Assembly (NCBI GenBank): GCA_030730025.1
Contig: JANQWC010000009.1
Span: forward strand, 1-64,000
Direction: 5' to 3'
DNA length: 64,000 nt
From: Crocinitomicaceae bacterium
Lineage (GTDB): Bacteria > Bacteroidota > Bacteroidia > Flavobacteriales_D > Crocinitomicaceae
Made by a program: the position numbers and the translations under genes. Positions 50,608 to 59,060 of this stretch are shown here, in pieces. The notes beneath the pieces were generated by a model. The model searched no databases, was not told the DNA's origin, and saw only the letters and a program-made list of their open reading frames with translations. Each line of letters opens with the position of its first letter. Position 1 is the first letter of the stretch.

Positions 50608-51053
50608 TAGTCGAGCTTGTTTTTTTTAATACCGTAAAAATAGAGCGAATGGTGTTGGACATCTACACCGAAAAGTTCTTCAATGGTGGCTTTGATCTGT
50701 TGTATTCTTGGGTCGCAAAATTCAATGACTTCTCCGGTGTCAGTGATAATGAGGTGGTCGTGTTGTTTGGATGCGTGAGATCTTTCAAATTGTGCCAAGT
50801 TTTTGCCGAACTGGTGCTTTCTGACCAAATTGCAAGCCAAGAGGAGTTCGATGGTGTTGTAAAGTGTGGCACGCGAGACGCGGTAATTGTGGTTCTTCAT
50901 TTTGATGTAGAGCGACTCGACATCAAAGTGACCGTCGTAAGCGTAGATTTCTGCGAGTATGGCAAAGCGTTCCGGGGTTTTGCGGTGGCCATTTTGCTCG
51001 AGGTAGGCGGCAAAAATATCTTTTACGGTTGTTGAAATTTGATTTGTTCCCAT
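50607..51053 (-). CDS. Fur-family transcriptional regulator
   Basis: A 148-residue Fur-family protein: winged helix (residues about 15-85, [27 protein letters not shown] and [19 protein letters not shown]) and a dimerisation domain with HxH-type ligands ([17 protein letters not shown]). The CxxC pairs that bind structural zinc in Fur and Zur are absent (IITDTG in place of CxxCG), leaving only one Cys in EFCDPRI. So it is a reduced Fur-like regulator, the metal and signal unknown; similar sequences are common in Bacteroidota. It heads the operon with STAS, purA and OstA-like genes and may control it. Confidence 0.9.
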   Translation of the reverse strand: MGTNQISTTVKDIFAAYLEQNGHRKTPERFAILAEIYAYDGHFDVESLYIKMKNHNYRVSRATLYNTIELLLACNLVRKHQFGKNLAQFERSHASKQHDHLIITDTGEVIEFCDPRIQQIKATIEELFGVDVQHHSLYFYGIKKNKLD

Positions 51054-51064
51054 CTTTCAGGCGC

Positions 51065-51072
51065 TAAAGTTA
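51065..51072 (-). promoter_or_regulatory. -7-like box of the fur-purA operon
   Basis: TAACTTTA on the minus strand (one base off TAnnTTTG), 11 bases before the ATG at 51053. Confidence 0.35.
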
Positions 51073-51097
51073 AGTATAAATTTGAGAAAGACGGCAA

Positions 51098-51123
51098 TAA
51101 AAAAGGGGGCCGAAGCCCCCTTT
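51098..51123 (-). terminator. intrinsic terminator with UUCG loop after rpsA
   Basis: Minus strand: AAAGGGGG, C(TTCG)G, CCCCC and a T-run; a perfect stem. Lies 19 bases after the rpsA stop. Confidence 0.9.
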
Positions 51124-51141
51124 CATTGGATTTAGATGGGC

Positions 51142-52929
51142 TTATTCGCCACGCTCCATTTTTTCTTTCAATTCAGCTAGTGCATCGAGGTCGCCAAGTG
51201 TAGATTTCTCTGCACTTTGGTTGATCGCTTTTACTGCTTGGTCGGTAGAATTACCACTTGGTTTCTTGCCACCTTTGCTTGGAGTAGATGGTTTGTCTTC
51301 ACCTTCTTCGAAAAGACGTGTGTGTGACAAAACGATTTTCTTAGCGTCTTTGTTGAATTCAATGACTTTGAAGTCAAGGGTGTCTTCAACTTTCGCGTTC
51401 GAACCATCTTCTTTGCGAAGGTGCTTAGAAGGACAGATACCTTCTACACCGTAAGGTAAAGCAACGATACCTGATTTGTCTTTCATATCGATGATCGTAC
51501 CGCTGTGTACGCTTCCTTCAGAGAATGTGTTTTCAAATACATCCCAAGGATTTTCTTCGAGTTGTTTGTGACCCAAAGAAATGCGACGGTTGTCGCGGTC
51601 GATTTCAAGAACAAGTACTTCCATTGCATCGCCAACTTTGCAGAACTCAGATGGGTGCTTGATTTTTTTCTGCCAAGAAAGGTCAGAAATGTGGATGAGT
51701 CCGTCAACGCCTTCTTCGAGTTCTACAAATACACCGAAGTTGGTGAAGTTGCGAACTTTAGCGGTGTGGCGTGTACCAACTGCGTATTTGATTTCGATGT
51801 CGTTCCATGGATCTGGCATGAGTTGTTTGATACCCAAAGACATTTTGCGCTCTTCGCGGTCTAAGGTAAGAACAACTGCTTCTACGCTGTCGCCAATTTT
51901 GAGGAAGTCTTGCGCAGAGCGAAGGTGTTGTGACCAGCTCATTTCTGAAACGTGGATCAAGCCTTCTACACCAGCAGCGATTTCGATGAATGCGCCGTAG
52001 TCTGCCATGACAACAACTTTACCAGTGACTTTGTCGCCAACGTTAAGGTTGGTGTCGAGTGAATCCCATGGATGTGGTTGCAATTGTTTCAAGCCAAGTG
52101 CAATGCGTTTTTTGTCGTCGTCGAAATCGAGGATAACCACATTGATTTTTTGATCCAATTCAAGCATTTCTTCTGGATGCGTAACGCGTCCCCAAGAAAG
52201 GTCAGTGATGTGGATGAGGCCGTCAACGCCACCGAGGTCGATGAAGACACCGTATGAAGTGATGTTTTTAACCACACCTTCCAAGACTTGTCCTTTTTCG
52301 AGACCAGAGATGATTTGTTTCTTTTGTTCTTCGAGTTCAGCCTCGATAAGTGCTTTGTGAGAAACCACAACGTTGCGGAATTCTTCGTTGATTTTAACGA
52401 CTTTGAATTCCATGTTTTTACCTACGTAGATATCGTAGTCGCGAATTGGTTTCACGTCAATTTGAGATCCTGGTAAGAAGGCTTCGATTCCGAATACGTC
52501 TACAATAAGACCACCTTTAGTTCTGCATTTTACAAAACCAGTGATGATTTCACCTGTGCGTAGAACGTCGTTGACGCGGATCCAAGCGCTGTGCATACGT
52601 GCAGTGCGGTGAGAAACGATCAATTGACCTGTTTTGTCTTCTAAGCAGTCAACAAATACGTCTACAACATCGCCAGCTTTGAGCTCAGCGTTGTAGCGAA
52701 ATTCGTTGGCAGCGACAACACCTTCAGATTTGTAACCAATATTGATGATTACTTCTTTTTTGTTGATAGAGACAACGGTACCTTGAATGACTTCTTTTTC
52801 CATGATGGAAGTCAAGGTTTTTTCGTAGCGGTCTCCGAGTTCGGAGCGTTCTACTTGATTGTAGCCATCCAATTGGAGCGCTTCCCAATCAAAATCTGCA
52901 GTTCCCTGCGGTTCAATGTTTTTAGCCAT
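51142..52929 (-). CDS. rpsA: 30S ribosomal protein S1
   Basis: S1 binds mRNA on the 30S subunit and unfolds it for initiation. I start it at MAKNIEPQGTADFDWEALQL (595 residues), 18 codons after the first in-frame ATG. Six S1 (OB-fold) domains at about 40-105, 125-195, 210-278, 297-365, 383-450, 467-535; the last reads GSVHSGTIIDMKDKSG. A Lys/Ser/Gly tail (GGKKPSGNSTDQAVK) ends the chain. Bacteroidota rely little on Shine-Dalgarno pairing, so S1 may matter more (inference). Strong promoter, about 90-base leader with a possible hairpin, and strong terminator. Confidence 0.96.
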   Translation of the reverse strand: MAKNIEPQGTADFDWEALQLDGYNQVERSELGDRYEKTLTSIMEKEVIQGTVVSINKKEVIINIGYKSEGVVAANEFRYNAELKAGDVVDVFVDCLEDKTGQLIVSHRTARMHSAWIRVNDVLRTGEIITGFVKCRTKGGLIVDVFGIEAFLPGSQIDVKPIRDYDIYVGKNMEFKVVKINEEFRNVVVSHKALIEAELEEQKKQIISGLEKGQVLEGVVKNITSYGVFIDLGGVDGLIHITDLSWGRVTHPEEMLELDQKINVVILDFDDDKKRIALGLKQLQPHPWDSLDTNLNVGDKVTGKVVVMADYGAFIEIAAGVEGLIHVSEMSWSQHLRSAQDFLKIGDSVEAVVLTLDREERKMSLGIKQLMPDPWNDIEIKYAVGTRHTAKVRNFTNFGVFVELEEGVDGLIHISDLSWQKKIKHPSEFCKVGDAMEVLVLEIDRDNRRISLGHKQLEENPWDVFENTFSEGSVHSGTIIDMKDKSGIVALPYGVEGICPSKHLRKEDGSNAKVEDTLDFKVIEFNKDAKKIVLSHTRLFEEGEDKPSTPSKGGKKPSGNSTDQAVKAINQSAEKSTLGDLDALAELKEKMERGE

Positions 52930-52955
52930 GAGGCGGTAAATTTGTATTTCCAATA

Positions 52956-53004
52956 CCCTGAATATCAGAAAGTTGTTAAACAAAAATAGTTGGTGCTTTC
53001 AGGG
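52956..53004 (-). promoter_or_regulatory. possible hairpin in the rpsA leader RNA
   Basis: In the minus-strand transcript CCCTGAAAG (53004-52996) can pair with CTT...TCAGGG (52972-52956), leaving a bulge and a 23-base loop. It lies in the leader about 27-75 bases before the ATG. Confidence 0.3.
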
Positions 53005-53025
53005 AACACACTTCAAAATGAGGTG

Positions 53026-53055
53026 CAAAGGTAGTGAAAATAACCTGAAAAACAA
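53026..53055 (-). promoter_or_regulatory. rpsA promoter (-33 TTG, 19 bases, -7 TACCTTTG)
   Basis: Minus strand: TTG (53055-53053), 19-base spacer, TACCTTTG (53033-53026). This is the best promoter in the window. A second box TATTTTTG (52988-52981) could give a shorter leader. Confidence 0.65.
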
Positions 53056-53068
53056 GCGAGTAGCTAGA

Positions 53069-53650
53069 TTAATTATCGGACGCATTGAGCGGGAAATGCG
53101 CAAACATGGCCAGTTTTGGCCCTTGCTCGAGCATGCTTTTTTTCCAAAGGACCGCCGGATCCACTTTGAGGATGCTTTGGTCTTCGAAATCTGTTGTGCA
53201 AATCCAGGCGAAGTCTTGGAGTTCTTCGCTCAATTGCTCGGCACCCCAACCTGCGTATCCTGCAAACAGACGCAGGTGATTTTCTGGCTTTTTTAACACG
53301 ACTGCATTGGTCAAGACTTCTTGCCATTCGCCGCCAAAGTAAAGGTGTTCGGTGACGCGCGTTGCACCTTTGATGTTCGCAAAGCAGTGCAAGTAAAAAA
53401 GCTGTTCGGGCGCAACCGGCCCGCCGTTATAGATAGGTAAATCGAGTTCGATGTGGTCAAAAAGATCGCTCAGCGCAAGTTCGGTCGGATGATTGAGTAC
53501 CAAGCCAAAGCTCTCATGAGCGTCGTGGGCAACAAGTAATATCGCTGCGCGCTGAAAGAAGTCTTCGGTGAGGTGAGGGTCTGCGAGCAAGAGGCTGCCC
53601 GGTTGGGGCGCTGTTTTGGATTTGAAAATATGTCGCTCGCGGATCTTCAT
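53069..53650 (-). CDS. YqgE/AlgH family protein
   Basis: A 193-residue cytosolic protein of the UPF0301 (YqgE/AlgH) family. Start MKIRERHIFKSKTAPQPGSLLLADPHL; the family signature GSLLLA and FERSVIL-type strand FFQRAAILLVAHDAHESFGLVLNHP is clear; later YNGGPVAPEQLFYLHC and GYAGWGAEQLSEEL match the GGPV and GYAGW motifs. Molecular role is not known (linked to alginate regulation in Pseudomonas). Upstream in-frame ATG 48 bases back has no support. Divergent from ppx with a shared promoter region. Confidence 0.93.
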   Translation of the reverse strand: MKIRERHIFKSKTAPQPGSLLLADPHLTEDFFQRAAILLVAHDAHESFGLVLNHPTELALSDLFDHIELDLPIYNGGPVAPEQLFYLHCFANIKGATRVTEHLYFGGEWQEVLTNAVVLKKPENHLRLFAGYAGWGAEQLSEELQDFAWICTTDFEDQSILKVDPAVLWKKSMLEQGPKLAMFAHFPLNASDN

Positions 53651-53661
53651 AGACTTGCTAA

Positions 53662-53692
53662 CAAATAAACAAAATATTTTGCGGTTTGCAAA
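53662..53692 (-). promoter_or_regulatory. yqgE promoter
   Basis: Minus strand: TTTG (53692-53689), 19-base spacer, TTTATTTG (53669-53662; one base off). Eleven bases to the ATG. Overlaps the ppx promoter on the other strand. Confidence 0.45.
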
Positions 53693-53710
53693 GGGCATTG
53701 TTTAATTTTG
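53678..53710 (+). promoter_or_regulatory. ppx-hisS promoter
   Basis: TTTG (53678-53681), 21-base spacer, TAATTTTG (53703-53710), then four bases (CAAA) to the ATG. Among the four-base-gap promoters it is the one with a clear -33. Confidence 0.6.
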
Positions 53711-53714
53711 CAAA

Positions 53715-54596
53715 ATGAAGTTTGCTGCCATAGATATCGGAACAAATGCCGCAAGGCTATTGATTGCCAACGTCCATCAGCGCGCAGGTCATGTCCATTT
53801 TCAAAAACTCGCTTATTACCGCGTACCGCTGCGTTTGGGCGAAGAAGTTTTTGATAAAGGAAAAATCAGTCCACAAAAGGCGCTGCAATTTCAACAAACG
53901 ATCCAAGCGTTTAGTTTGCTAGCCGCAGCCCATGAAGTGAGCGCCATCCGTGCAGTGGCAACCTCCGCCATGAGAGAAGCGAGTAACGGCAAGAAAATTG
54001 CCAAGCAAATTCTACAAGAAACGGGTGTCCAAATCGATATCATTTCAGGAGACGAAGAAGCGCAACTCATTTTCAATTCTTTTGAATTATTGCAGTTGCA
54101 AAAGCAGCAGCAATTTGTAGTGGTAGACGTCGGTGGAGGCAGTACAGAAATCAGTATTTTTGAGCACGGCCAAAAAGTAGCTGCCCGCTCTTTTGAACTC
54201 GGTACCATTCGCATCTTAAAAGGAAAAACTGATTCACAAAGTTGGTCTGAGTTTTCAGCCTGGATCAAACAAAATGTGCGCCTAGACGAAGCGCACATGA
54301 TTTTTGGCACAGGTGGTAACATCAATCGCGTGCTCAAAATGCTCTCGCCCAAACAAAAAGACACCTTGACGCTGTCTTCCTTGGTCGAATTGCACGATAC
54401 CTTATCTGGTCTTTCGCTCGAAGCGCGTTGTGCGCAATATCAGCTCAAGCCAGACCGCGCAGATGTCATTGTACCAGCATTAAATATCTACATCACCGCC
54501 CTCGAGGCGCTGGGGCAGCAAACGCTTGTCGTTCCCAAAATAGGCTTGTCAGACGGCGTTATTTACCATTTATTTCTACAAAACACCAATCCCTAA
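53715..54596 (+). CDS. ppx: Ppx/GppA-type exopolyphosphatase
   Basis: A 293-residue ASKHA-fold phosphatase acting on polyphosphate or pppGpp. Motifs: FAAIDIGTNAARLLIANV (phosphate 1), VDVGGGSTEISIFEHG (phosphate 2), the catalytic Glu before it in GDEEAQLIFNSF, and FGTGGNINRVLKML (adenosine-like motif). The helical C-terminal domains of long E. coli Ppx are absent; short forms are usual in Bacteroidota. hisS starts two bases after the stop. A pppGpp role would match rel at 45225 but is not shown. Confidence 0.92.
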   Translation: MKFAAIDIGTNAARLLIANVHQRAGHVHFQKLAYYRVPLRLGEEVFDKGKISPQKALQFQQTIQAFSLLAAAHEVSAIRAVATSAMREASNGKKIAKQILQETGVQIDIISGDEEAQLIFNSFELLQLQKQQQFVVVDVGGGSTEISIFEHGQKVAARSFELGTIRILKGKTDSQSWSEFSAWIKQNVRLDEAHMIFGTGGNINRVLKMLSPKQKDTLTLSSLVELHDTLSGLSLEARCAQYQLKPDRADVIVPALNIYITALEALGQQTLVVPKIGLSDGVIYHLFLQNTNP

Positions 54597-54598
54597 CC

Positions 54599-55975
54599 AT
54601 GGCTCAAAAACCAGCAATTCCCAAAGGCACCCGCGATTTTCTTCCGGCAGAAGTAGCCAAGCGCAATTATATGTTTGCGACCATTAAAGAAGTGTTTAGA
54701 CGCTATGGTTATGCGCCCATTGAAACCCCGAGTTTTGAGTTGTCTACTACGCTGATGGGCAAGTATGGCGAAGAGGGTGATCGCCTCATTTTCAGGATCC
54801 TGAACTCTGGCGAGAAAATGAAAAAAGCAGACCTCGACGCACTGGCTCAAGACAACTTACCGCGTTTTGCCAATTCGCTAGCCGAAAAAGCGCTGCGCTA
54901 CGACCTCACCGTTCCTTTTGCGCGTTTTGTCGTACAGCACCAAAACGAGCTCACTTTTCCGTTTAAGCGCTATCAAATCCAGCCAGTGTGGCGCGCAGAC
55001 CGTCCGCAGCACGGTCGTTACCAAGAATTCACGCAATGCGACGTCGATGTAGTTGGTTCGGATTCTCTCTTGTATGAGGTCGAACTCATTCAGATTTTCG
55101 ACGAAGTGCTGAGCAATCTAAGTTTGCCTGGTTTTAGCATTCAAATCAATAACCGCAAAGTGCTGAGTGGCATTGCAGAAGTGTGTGGCGTCTCGGAGCG
55201 CATCATCGATTTAACAGTAGCCCTCGACAAATTAGATAAAATTGGGGAAGACGGCGTCATAGACGAGCTCAAGGCCAAAGGCTTTGCGCCAACTTCCATC
55301 GAAAAAATCAAGCCCTTATTTGCTTTTGAAGGCAGCAACGACTCCAAAATGAACCTCATGCGTTCGTATTTGGCAAGCAGTGAAATTGGCCTCAAAGGCC
55401 TCGACGAACTCGCAGAAGTATTTGAACAAATTAGCGAACTTGGCTTGCAACGCGGCGAGCTCATCTTTGATTTGACTTTAGCGCGCGGCCTCAATTACTA
55501 TACGGGCGCTATTTTTGAAGTGAAGGCAAAAGATGTGAAAATGGGCAGTATTTGTGGGGGTGGCCGCTACGACGACCTCACGGCGCTGTTCGGTTTAAAA
55601 GGATTGTCGGGAGTAGGGGTTTCTTTTGGTGCAGACCGCATTTATGATGTCATGACCGAACTCGAGCTCTTTCCCAAAGAACTCAATCGCACCCTCGATA
55701 TTTTATTTGTGAATTTTGGTGCGAGCGAAGCCAAACATGGCCTTAAACTCTTACAGCAGGTGCGTAATCTTGGACTGGCTGCCGAAATGTATCCGAGTGC
55801 TGCCAAGTTGCAAAAGCAACTCAAATATGCCAACGACCGCAATGTAGCCTACGTCGTTATCATTGGTGAAGAAGAAGCTGCTGCAGGAATGCTCAGCCTT
55901 AAAAATATGGAAACAGGCGCTCAAGAACAACTCTCAAGCGCCGATTTTCTTACCAAATGCGGGCAACTTTTTTAA
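54599..55975 (+). CDS. hisS: histidyl-tRNA synthetase
   Basis: Charges tRNA-His. The 458-residue class II synthetase starts at MAQKPAIPKGTRDFLP (the frame is open 57 codons further back inside ppx, not used). Motif 1 near the start, motif 2 in QPVWRADRPQHGRYQEF, His-specific motifs LARGLNYYTGAIFE and GGRYDDLTALFG, motif 3 GVGVSFGADRIYD; an anticodon-binding alpha/beta domain forms the last 95 residues. Complete. Its last 26 bases overlap the end of the convergent M13 peptidase gene. Confidence 0.97.
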   Translation: MAQKPAIPKGTRDFLPAEVAKRNYMFATIKEVFRRYGYAPIETPSFELSTTLMGKYGEEGDRLIFRILNSGEKMKKADLDALAQDNLPRFANSLAEKALRYDLTVPFARFVVQHQNELTFPFKRYQIQPVWRADRPQHGRYQEFTQCDVDVVGSDSLLYEVELIQIFDEVLSNLSLPGFSIQINNRKVLSGIAEVCGVSERIIDLTVALDKLDKIGEDGVIDELKAKGFAPTSIEKIKPLFAFEGSNDSKMNLMRSYLASSEIGLKGLDELAEVFEQISELGLQRGELIFDLTLARGLNYYTGAIFEVKAKDVKMGSICGGGRYDDLTALFGLKGLSGVGVSFGADRIYDVMTELELFPKELNRTLDILFVNFGASEAKHGLKLLQQVRNLGLAAEMYPSAAKLQKQLKYANDRNVAYVVIIGEEEAAAGMLSLKNMETGAQEQLSSADFLTKCGQLF

Positions 55976-57986
55976 CGTCGTTGCGCATCTCTCTGCCTTC
56001 CGGAACCTGAAACGCTTCAAAGAATTCTGGGCAATTTTTCAAAGGGCCGTTCACACGGTACATGCCAGGTGAATGCGGGTCTGTAGCCAAGCGCTTTTTC
56101 ATTTCAGCATCTGTATATTTGATTTTCCAAAGCTGTGCATAGGCAATAAAGAAGCGCTGCGCAGGCGTGAAGCCAGCCTGCATTTCATTGGCCTTGAATT
56201 CATCAGTTCTTTTGTAAGCATAGAAAGCCATTGTGAGGCCACCTAAATCTGCAATGTTCTCACCCATGGTGAGTTCAGGATTCACACAGTGGTCTTCCAT
56301 TGGGCAGAAGCCAGAAAATGTAGCACCTAAAAGTTTGGTCTTTTCTTCAAAGAGCAAGCGGTCTTCTTCGGTCCACCAGTTGGTGAAAGAGCCGTCTGCT
56401 GCAAACTTACTGCCCATATCGTCGAACCCGTGCGTAAACTCGTGGCCAATGACCATGCCGATGCGTCCGTAGTTGACGGCATCTTCATATGTTTCATCGA
56501 AGAAAGGCGCTTGCATGATACCAGCCGGAAAAGCGATTTCATTGAGTAGTGGGTGGTAATACGCATTGACCATGTGTGCCGGCATGCCCCATTTTTCTTT
56601 GTCAACTGGTTGTGTAAGTTCGATCAGGTTTTTGTGTACGCTGAAACGACTCATTTCGCGGTAGTTGAGCGCATAACGGTCTGCAAAAAAGCGCAAGCTT
56701 GAATAATCTTCCCATTTGCTCGGGAAGCCTAATTTGCGTCCGATGGCATTGAGTTTAATGATGGCCTCTTTTTTAGTGGCATCGGTCATCCAGTCGAGCT
56801 GTTCGATGCGTTCTTTGTACACAAAAAGGAGGTTGTCTACCATTTCGTTGACGCGTTCTTGTGCGGCCTTTGAAAAATGTTTGTCGACAAACGCTTTGCC
56901 CAAAAGTTCGCCAACTTCAAGGTTGGTCATTTCTTCGATGGCTTGTTCGTAGATTGGTTGCTGTTCGCGCTTACCAGACAATACACCTTCGTAGAAGTTA
57001 AAGTTGAGTTGAACAAACGCTTCGTTGAGATGGCCAGCATAATGATTGATCACACACCATTGCAGGTAGCTTTTGAGTTCCTCGATAGAGACTTCTTCCC
57101 AAATTTGGGAAAGTCTGATATTGAAAGTCGGATTGCTCACGACAACGGTGTCGGGGGCCTGACAGCCTAATTCAGTGAGGTACATCTTAAAATTGAAATG
57201 TGGGCCAAAACTGCGCATTACTTCGCTAAAAGCTTGCTTATTATAAGTTTTTTCTGGTTCGCGCATTTCAGACGGGCGTAGCATGGTCTGAGCAAGTTTC
57301 ATTTCAAAATCAAACACTTTTTGTGCTGATTTGGCTGCATTCGGAATTTCTGCGAGCGCAAGAGAGGCCTCAATGTGCTTGATATAAGCATCGCGAATCG
57401 TGGCGTATTTTTCATCGTAATAATAATCTCTGTTGGGAAGACCAATTCCGCCCTGACCCAAATACGCCACATTTGTAGTAACATTTTTGAGGTCCTGACC
57501 CACGCCAAAGCCAAAGAAGGCGCCAATGCCGTCTTTGTGCAAACCAGAAACCAGCGCTTGTAGGCCATCGATATTTTGGAGGGCTTCAATTTTTTGAAGG
57601 TCTTCCAAAATAGGGAGGAGGCCCAATTCATTCCTTCGAGCCATGTCTGTGTAAGACTTGAAGTAAGCCCCAAGCAATTGATTTTGAGAGCCCAATTCTC
57701 CTGGGTTTTCGGCGGCTTCTTTCAAGAGTGCTACCAATTTTTGATTGTTCGCTTGCTCCAATTCATTGAAACTGCCCCAACGCGATTCGCTCGCAGGAAT
57801 TTGGGTGTTGGCAATCCAAGTGCCGTTGGAGAATAAGAAGAAGTCGTCGGCTGGGCTAATGGTGGTGTCTAGCGCTTTGGTGTCAATTGTTTGCAATTGT
57901 GCACCGTCGGATTTTTTCACTTTTGAAGTAGAACATCCGATCAAAAATGAACCCGAAAGAAGGGTAAAGAGTAAGGTTTTTTTCAT
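55950..57986 (-). CDS. pepO: M13 family zinc metallopeptidase, lipoprotein (PepO/neprilysin type)
   Basis: A 678-residue lipoprotein peptidase; start MKKTLLFTLLSGSFLIGC gives lipid-accepting Cys18, on the outside of a membrane. N-terminal M13 domain (Peptidase_M13_N), then the catalytic part: HEFTH in IGHEFTHGFDDMGSKF with zinc ligands, ENIADLGGLTMAFYAY with the third ligand Glu, and DPHSPGMYRVNGPLKN with the His that stabilises the reaction. All are present, so it should be active on peptides. Ends in the family Trp. Alternative ATG four codons upstream is possible. Last gene of the VWA operon; the stop region overlaps hisS by 26 bases. Confidence 0.94.
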   Translation of the reverse strand: MKKTLLFTLLSGSFLIGCSTSKVKKSDGAQLQTIDTKALDTTISPADDFFLFSNGTWIANTQIPASESRWGSFNELEQANNQKLVALLKEAAENPGELGSQNQLLGAYFKSYTDMARRNELGLLPILEDLQKIEALQNIDGLQALVSGLHKDGIGAFFGFGVGQDLKNVTTNVAYLGQGGIGLPNRDYYYDEKYATIRDAYIKHIEASLALAEIPNAAKSAQKVFDFEMKLAQTMLRPSEMREPEKTYNKQAFSEVMRSFGPHFNFKMYLTELGCQAPDTVVVSNPTFNIRLSQIWEEVSIEELKSYLQWCVINHYAGHLNEAFVQLNFNFYEGVLSGKREQQPIYEQAIEEMTNLEVGELLGKAFVDKHFSKAAQERVNEMVDNLLFVYKERIEQLDWMTDATKKEAIIKLNAIGRKLGFPSKWEDYSSLRFFADRYALNYREMSRFSVHKNLIELTQPVDKEKWGMPAHMVNAYYHPLLNEIAFPAGIMQAPFFDETYEDAVNYGRIGMVIGHEFTHGFDDMGSKFAADGSFTNWWTEEDRLLFEEKTKLLGATFSGFCPMEDHCVNPELTMGENIADLGGLTMAFYAYKRTDEFKANEMQAGFTPAQRFFIAYAQLWKIKYTDAEMKKRLATDPHSPGMYRVNGPLKNCPEFFEAFQVPEGREMRNDVKKVARIW

Positions 57987-58010
57987 GTTTTTATGCATTG
58001 GGTATTGTTG

Positions 58011-58460
58011 CTACTGCATTCTTTCCATGTGAATATGAGGAATGCCGTCTTCAAGGTAAATTTCACCTTGCGGTGCAAAGTTGTGCTTTTTATAAAAGTT
58101 TTGCAAATGTGCTTGAGCTGATAACACGATTTTTTGCACACCGAAGCGCATATTGATTTGATCAATGCTATAGCGCATGAGTTCATGGCCAAGTTGTTGC
58201 TTTCGGTTGGCTTCGGCCACAATCACTCTTCCTATTGAAATCTCAGGGTAAGCAATCGCAGCCGGAACAATGCGTGCACAGGCCACTAATTGATCTGCTT
58301 GGTGTAGCATAACGTGAAATGATTGTTGGTCTTTGTCGTCGAGGTCTTGGTAAACACAATTTTGCTCTACCACAAATACTTCGCTGCGCAATTGCAAGTA
58401 GGCGTAAAGTTCGTGGGGGGTGAATTCCGCAAACGTCTTGAAGGAGAAATGTAAATCCAT
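58011..58460 (-). CDS. elaA: GNAT-family N-acetyltransferase (ElaA-like)
   Basis: A 149-residue GNAT fold protein. Start region FAEFTPHELYAYLQLRSEVFVVEQNCVYQDLDDKD is the ElaA signature; AcCoA site in RVIVAEANRKQQLGHELMRYS (Q-x-x-G-x-A-like) near residue 78; then LSAQAHLQNFYKKHNFAP. Substrate unknown. It lies six bases after the C92 peptidase gene and 24 before pepO, in an operon of envelope proteins, although this enzyme is cytosolic. Confidence 0.9.
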   Translation of the reverse strand: MDLHFSFKTFAEFTPHELYAYLQLRSEVFVVEQNCVYQDLDDKDQQSFHVMLHQADQLVACARIVPAAIAYPEISIGRVIVAEANRKQQLGHELMRYSIDQINMRFGVQKIVLSAQAHLQNFYKKHNFAPQGEIYLEDGIPHIHMERMQ

Positions 58461-58466
58461 AGTTAC

Positions 58467-59051
58467 TTATTTAACTTGATACAATAACGCTGATTCACTG
58501 AGTTGCCCGGGCGACACCATGGGTTCGTCATAGGGAATTTGCGCTCCATAGCGCTGCTGCATTATTTTTCGAACTTGAGGGCTTTCTAAATTGAAATCTC
58601 TTAAGGCTTTTGGGCTACACAATTCAATTCCGATGGCTTTGTAGGCCTTGTAAACTAATTCTGAACAATACATTTCTTTGTCGGACCAATTGAAACCGAG
58701 GTCGTAGTGCTTGTCTAGTTGGGTTTTGAGATAGGATTTCATAGTGCTCAATTCAGTTGCATCCAGCGACCTGTTTTGAAGGCGATACACCGCATATTTT
58801 TGATCTTCACCACTGTTGATCCAGTCTTCGAGTGTGCGCACGCCAACAGGTTCGAGCGCTTCAAAAACAAAGGGCTTTCCTTCTAAATAGAATATGATGC
58901 CGCAATGCGAATAATATGAATCTGTGGCCAATTGCACTGCTATGCTTTGCACAGAGGCACTGTGCTGAAAAATCAAATCGCCGTCTTTATATGTTTGTGA
59001 TAGACAAAGAGAGGAGCTGATAAAGGCAAAAGCGAGTAAAAAAGTACGCAT
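58467..59051 (-). CDS. YiiX-like permuted papain-fold (C92) peptidase, exported
   Basis: A 194-residue exported protein. I use the ATG at 59051 (MRTFLLAFAFISSSLCLSQ, signal peptide); a TTG two codons upstream is less likely. The papain-like fold is circularly permuted as in YiiX/YebB (C92): His in SYYSHCGIIFY near residue 50, then acidic EALEPVGVRTLEDWI, and Cys in MYCSELVYKAYKAIGIEL near 130, with conserved FNLESPQVRKI. Family members cut peptidoglycan peptides or isopeptide bonds (knowledge of the superfamily); the target here is unknown. Nine bases after the VWA gene. Confidence 0.88.
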   Translation of the reverse strand: MRTFLLAFAFISSSLCLSQTYKDGDLIFQHSASVQSIAVQLATDSYYSHCGIIFYLEGKPFVFEALEPVGVRTLEDWINSGEDQKYAVYRLQNRSLDATELSTMKSYLKTQLDKHYDLGFNWSDKEMYCSELVYKAYKAIGIELCSPKALRDFNLESPQVRKIMQQRYGAQIPYDEPMVSPGQLSESALLYQVK

Positions 59052-59060
59052 GATCAAGAT

